This document shows, one piece after another, positions 63,567 through 64,000 of a stretch of 64,000 nt of DNA (positions are counted from its first letter, which is position 1; every line of letters starts with the position of its first letter). This stretch comes from Vibrio sp. HI00D65. Lineage in GTDB: Bacteria > Pseudomonadota > Gammaproteobacteria > Enterobacterales > Vibrionaceae. The stretch is taken from assembly GCF_001635455.1 (NCBI RefSeq), contig NZ_LWEH01000159.1:106074-170073 (forward strand), read 5' to 3'. Below the pieces are notes generated by a model. The model saw only the letters and a list, made by a program, of their open reading frames with translations, was not told the DNA's origin and searched no databases. The translations under genes were made by a program, and so were the position numbers.

Positions 63567-64000
63567 GGGAGCGATCTCCAAGTAACGTAAAGTAGGGTGG
63601 TGGGTTTGATCTGACCTCGGTCAGAGTGCGTAATGTAAGGGACAAATTCAATGAGAGCGAATGAAAAAAACTAACCTGTACAAGGGGCTATTTTTTAGAA
63701 AAACTAATTGAGCGTCATGTCTGCAATGCCATTGTTACAAGGTGTTTTCTCATGTTTCGTGTTGTAACTTAATTTGAACGTTATGTTATCTAATGCACGC
63801 TTTTAATAAAAATTATGACAGTTTCTAGCTCGTTGCAACGATATGGATATACTTTCAGTAGCACAGTTTTAGCCATATACATGTAAGTGAACTGATTGAA
63901 AATGAAATTTTTTTACAGTTTGTGACGCGAAGTAGAAAATAATTATCTGATTGCTTGTTTTTTTGCTCGATAGTAATTGTGATTTAAATCTATATAAATC
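63567..64000. other. Intergenic region at the right edge
   Basis: 434 AT-rich bases with no credible frame, repeat or RNA gene. It presumably holds the promoter of a gene beyond the window. Confidence 0.4.

Overview
The window is bacterial chromosome from a gammaproteobacterium, almost certainly a Vibrio and probably of the Splendidus clade. The genus call rests on recognised proteins and gene order: a very long acidic FimV/HubP polar hub followed by truA-accD-folC-dedD-cvpA-purF, rssB near apt-dnaX-ybaB-recR, two aspartate-semialdehyde dehydrogenases of different subtypes, and the DUF2989 and DUF3080 lipoproteins. The clade call is inference from the flavour of the sequence and was not tested by search.

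Layout. 1-12 kb: 3' end of asd, hubP, truA, accD, folC, dedD, cvpA, purF, all on the + strand. 12-19 kb: a LysR regulator, rssB, a 45-residue membrane peptide missed by length filters, a ybaN homologue that appears to start at ATT, then apt, dnaX (with a candidate frameshift site), ybaB and recR. 19-25.7 kb: a decayed aquaporin Z pseudogene, two cysteine-cluster proteins (yeiW, ycgN), a large MscS-type channel, small metabolic genes and alkaline phosphatase. 25.8-31.5 kb: BCCT transporter, a small unknown, a Fur-boxed ChaN-like lipoprotein, rlmA and a nucleoside hydrolase. 31.5-44 kb: a block like the E. coli gapA-yeaD-msrB-yeaC-ansA-sppA-ydjA-topB neighbourhood, with FadR-controlled fadH inserted. 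44-47 kb: a probable Fur-controlled operon (small membrane peptide, SDR, DUF3080 lipoprotein) divergent from a histone-deacetylase-family enzyme. 47-52.2 kb: two identical tRNA-Ser(UGA) genes in direct orientation bracket a cassette holding a DUF1566 lipoprotein and a DUF1566/di-haem peroxidase fusion. 52-55.5 kb: yejM-yejL and divergent yejK. 55.6-58.3 kb: an orphan membrane Hpt protein and a coiled-coil lipoprotein. 58-64 kb: nhaC, a second asd, repeat-rich intergenic DNA, a voltage-gated K+ channel and a MarC/YchE protein.

Most of the window is conserved housekeeping DNA: lysine/threonine precursor synthesis, fatty acid and folate synthesis, purine synthesis and salvage, replication and repair, glycolysis and envelope control. 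The clearest accessory region is the tRNA-bracketed cassette at 47.1-52.2 kb. Its two lipoproteins overlap by 8 nt, share the same lectin-like DUF1566 repeats, and couple them to a c-type di-haem peroxidase. This looks like a surface or periplasmic recognition-plus-redox module that could be lost by recombination between the tRNA copies. Other points are the ATT start in ybaN, an A7 slippery site in dnaX that would give a gamma-type product, several operator-like palindromes, an unexplained terminator in a divergent promoter region, and short proteins of 41-45 residues.
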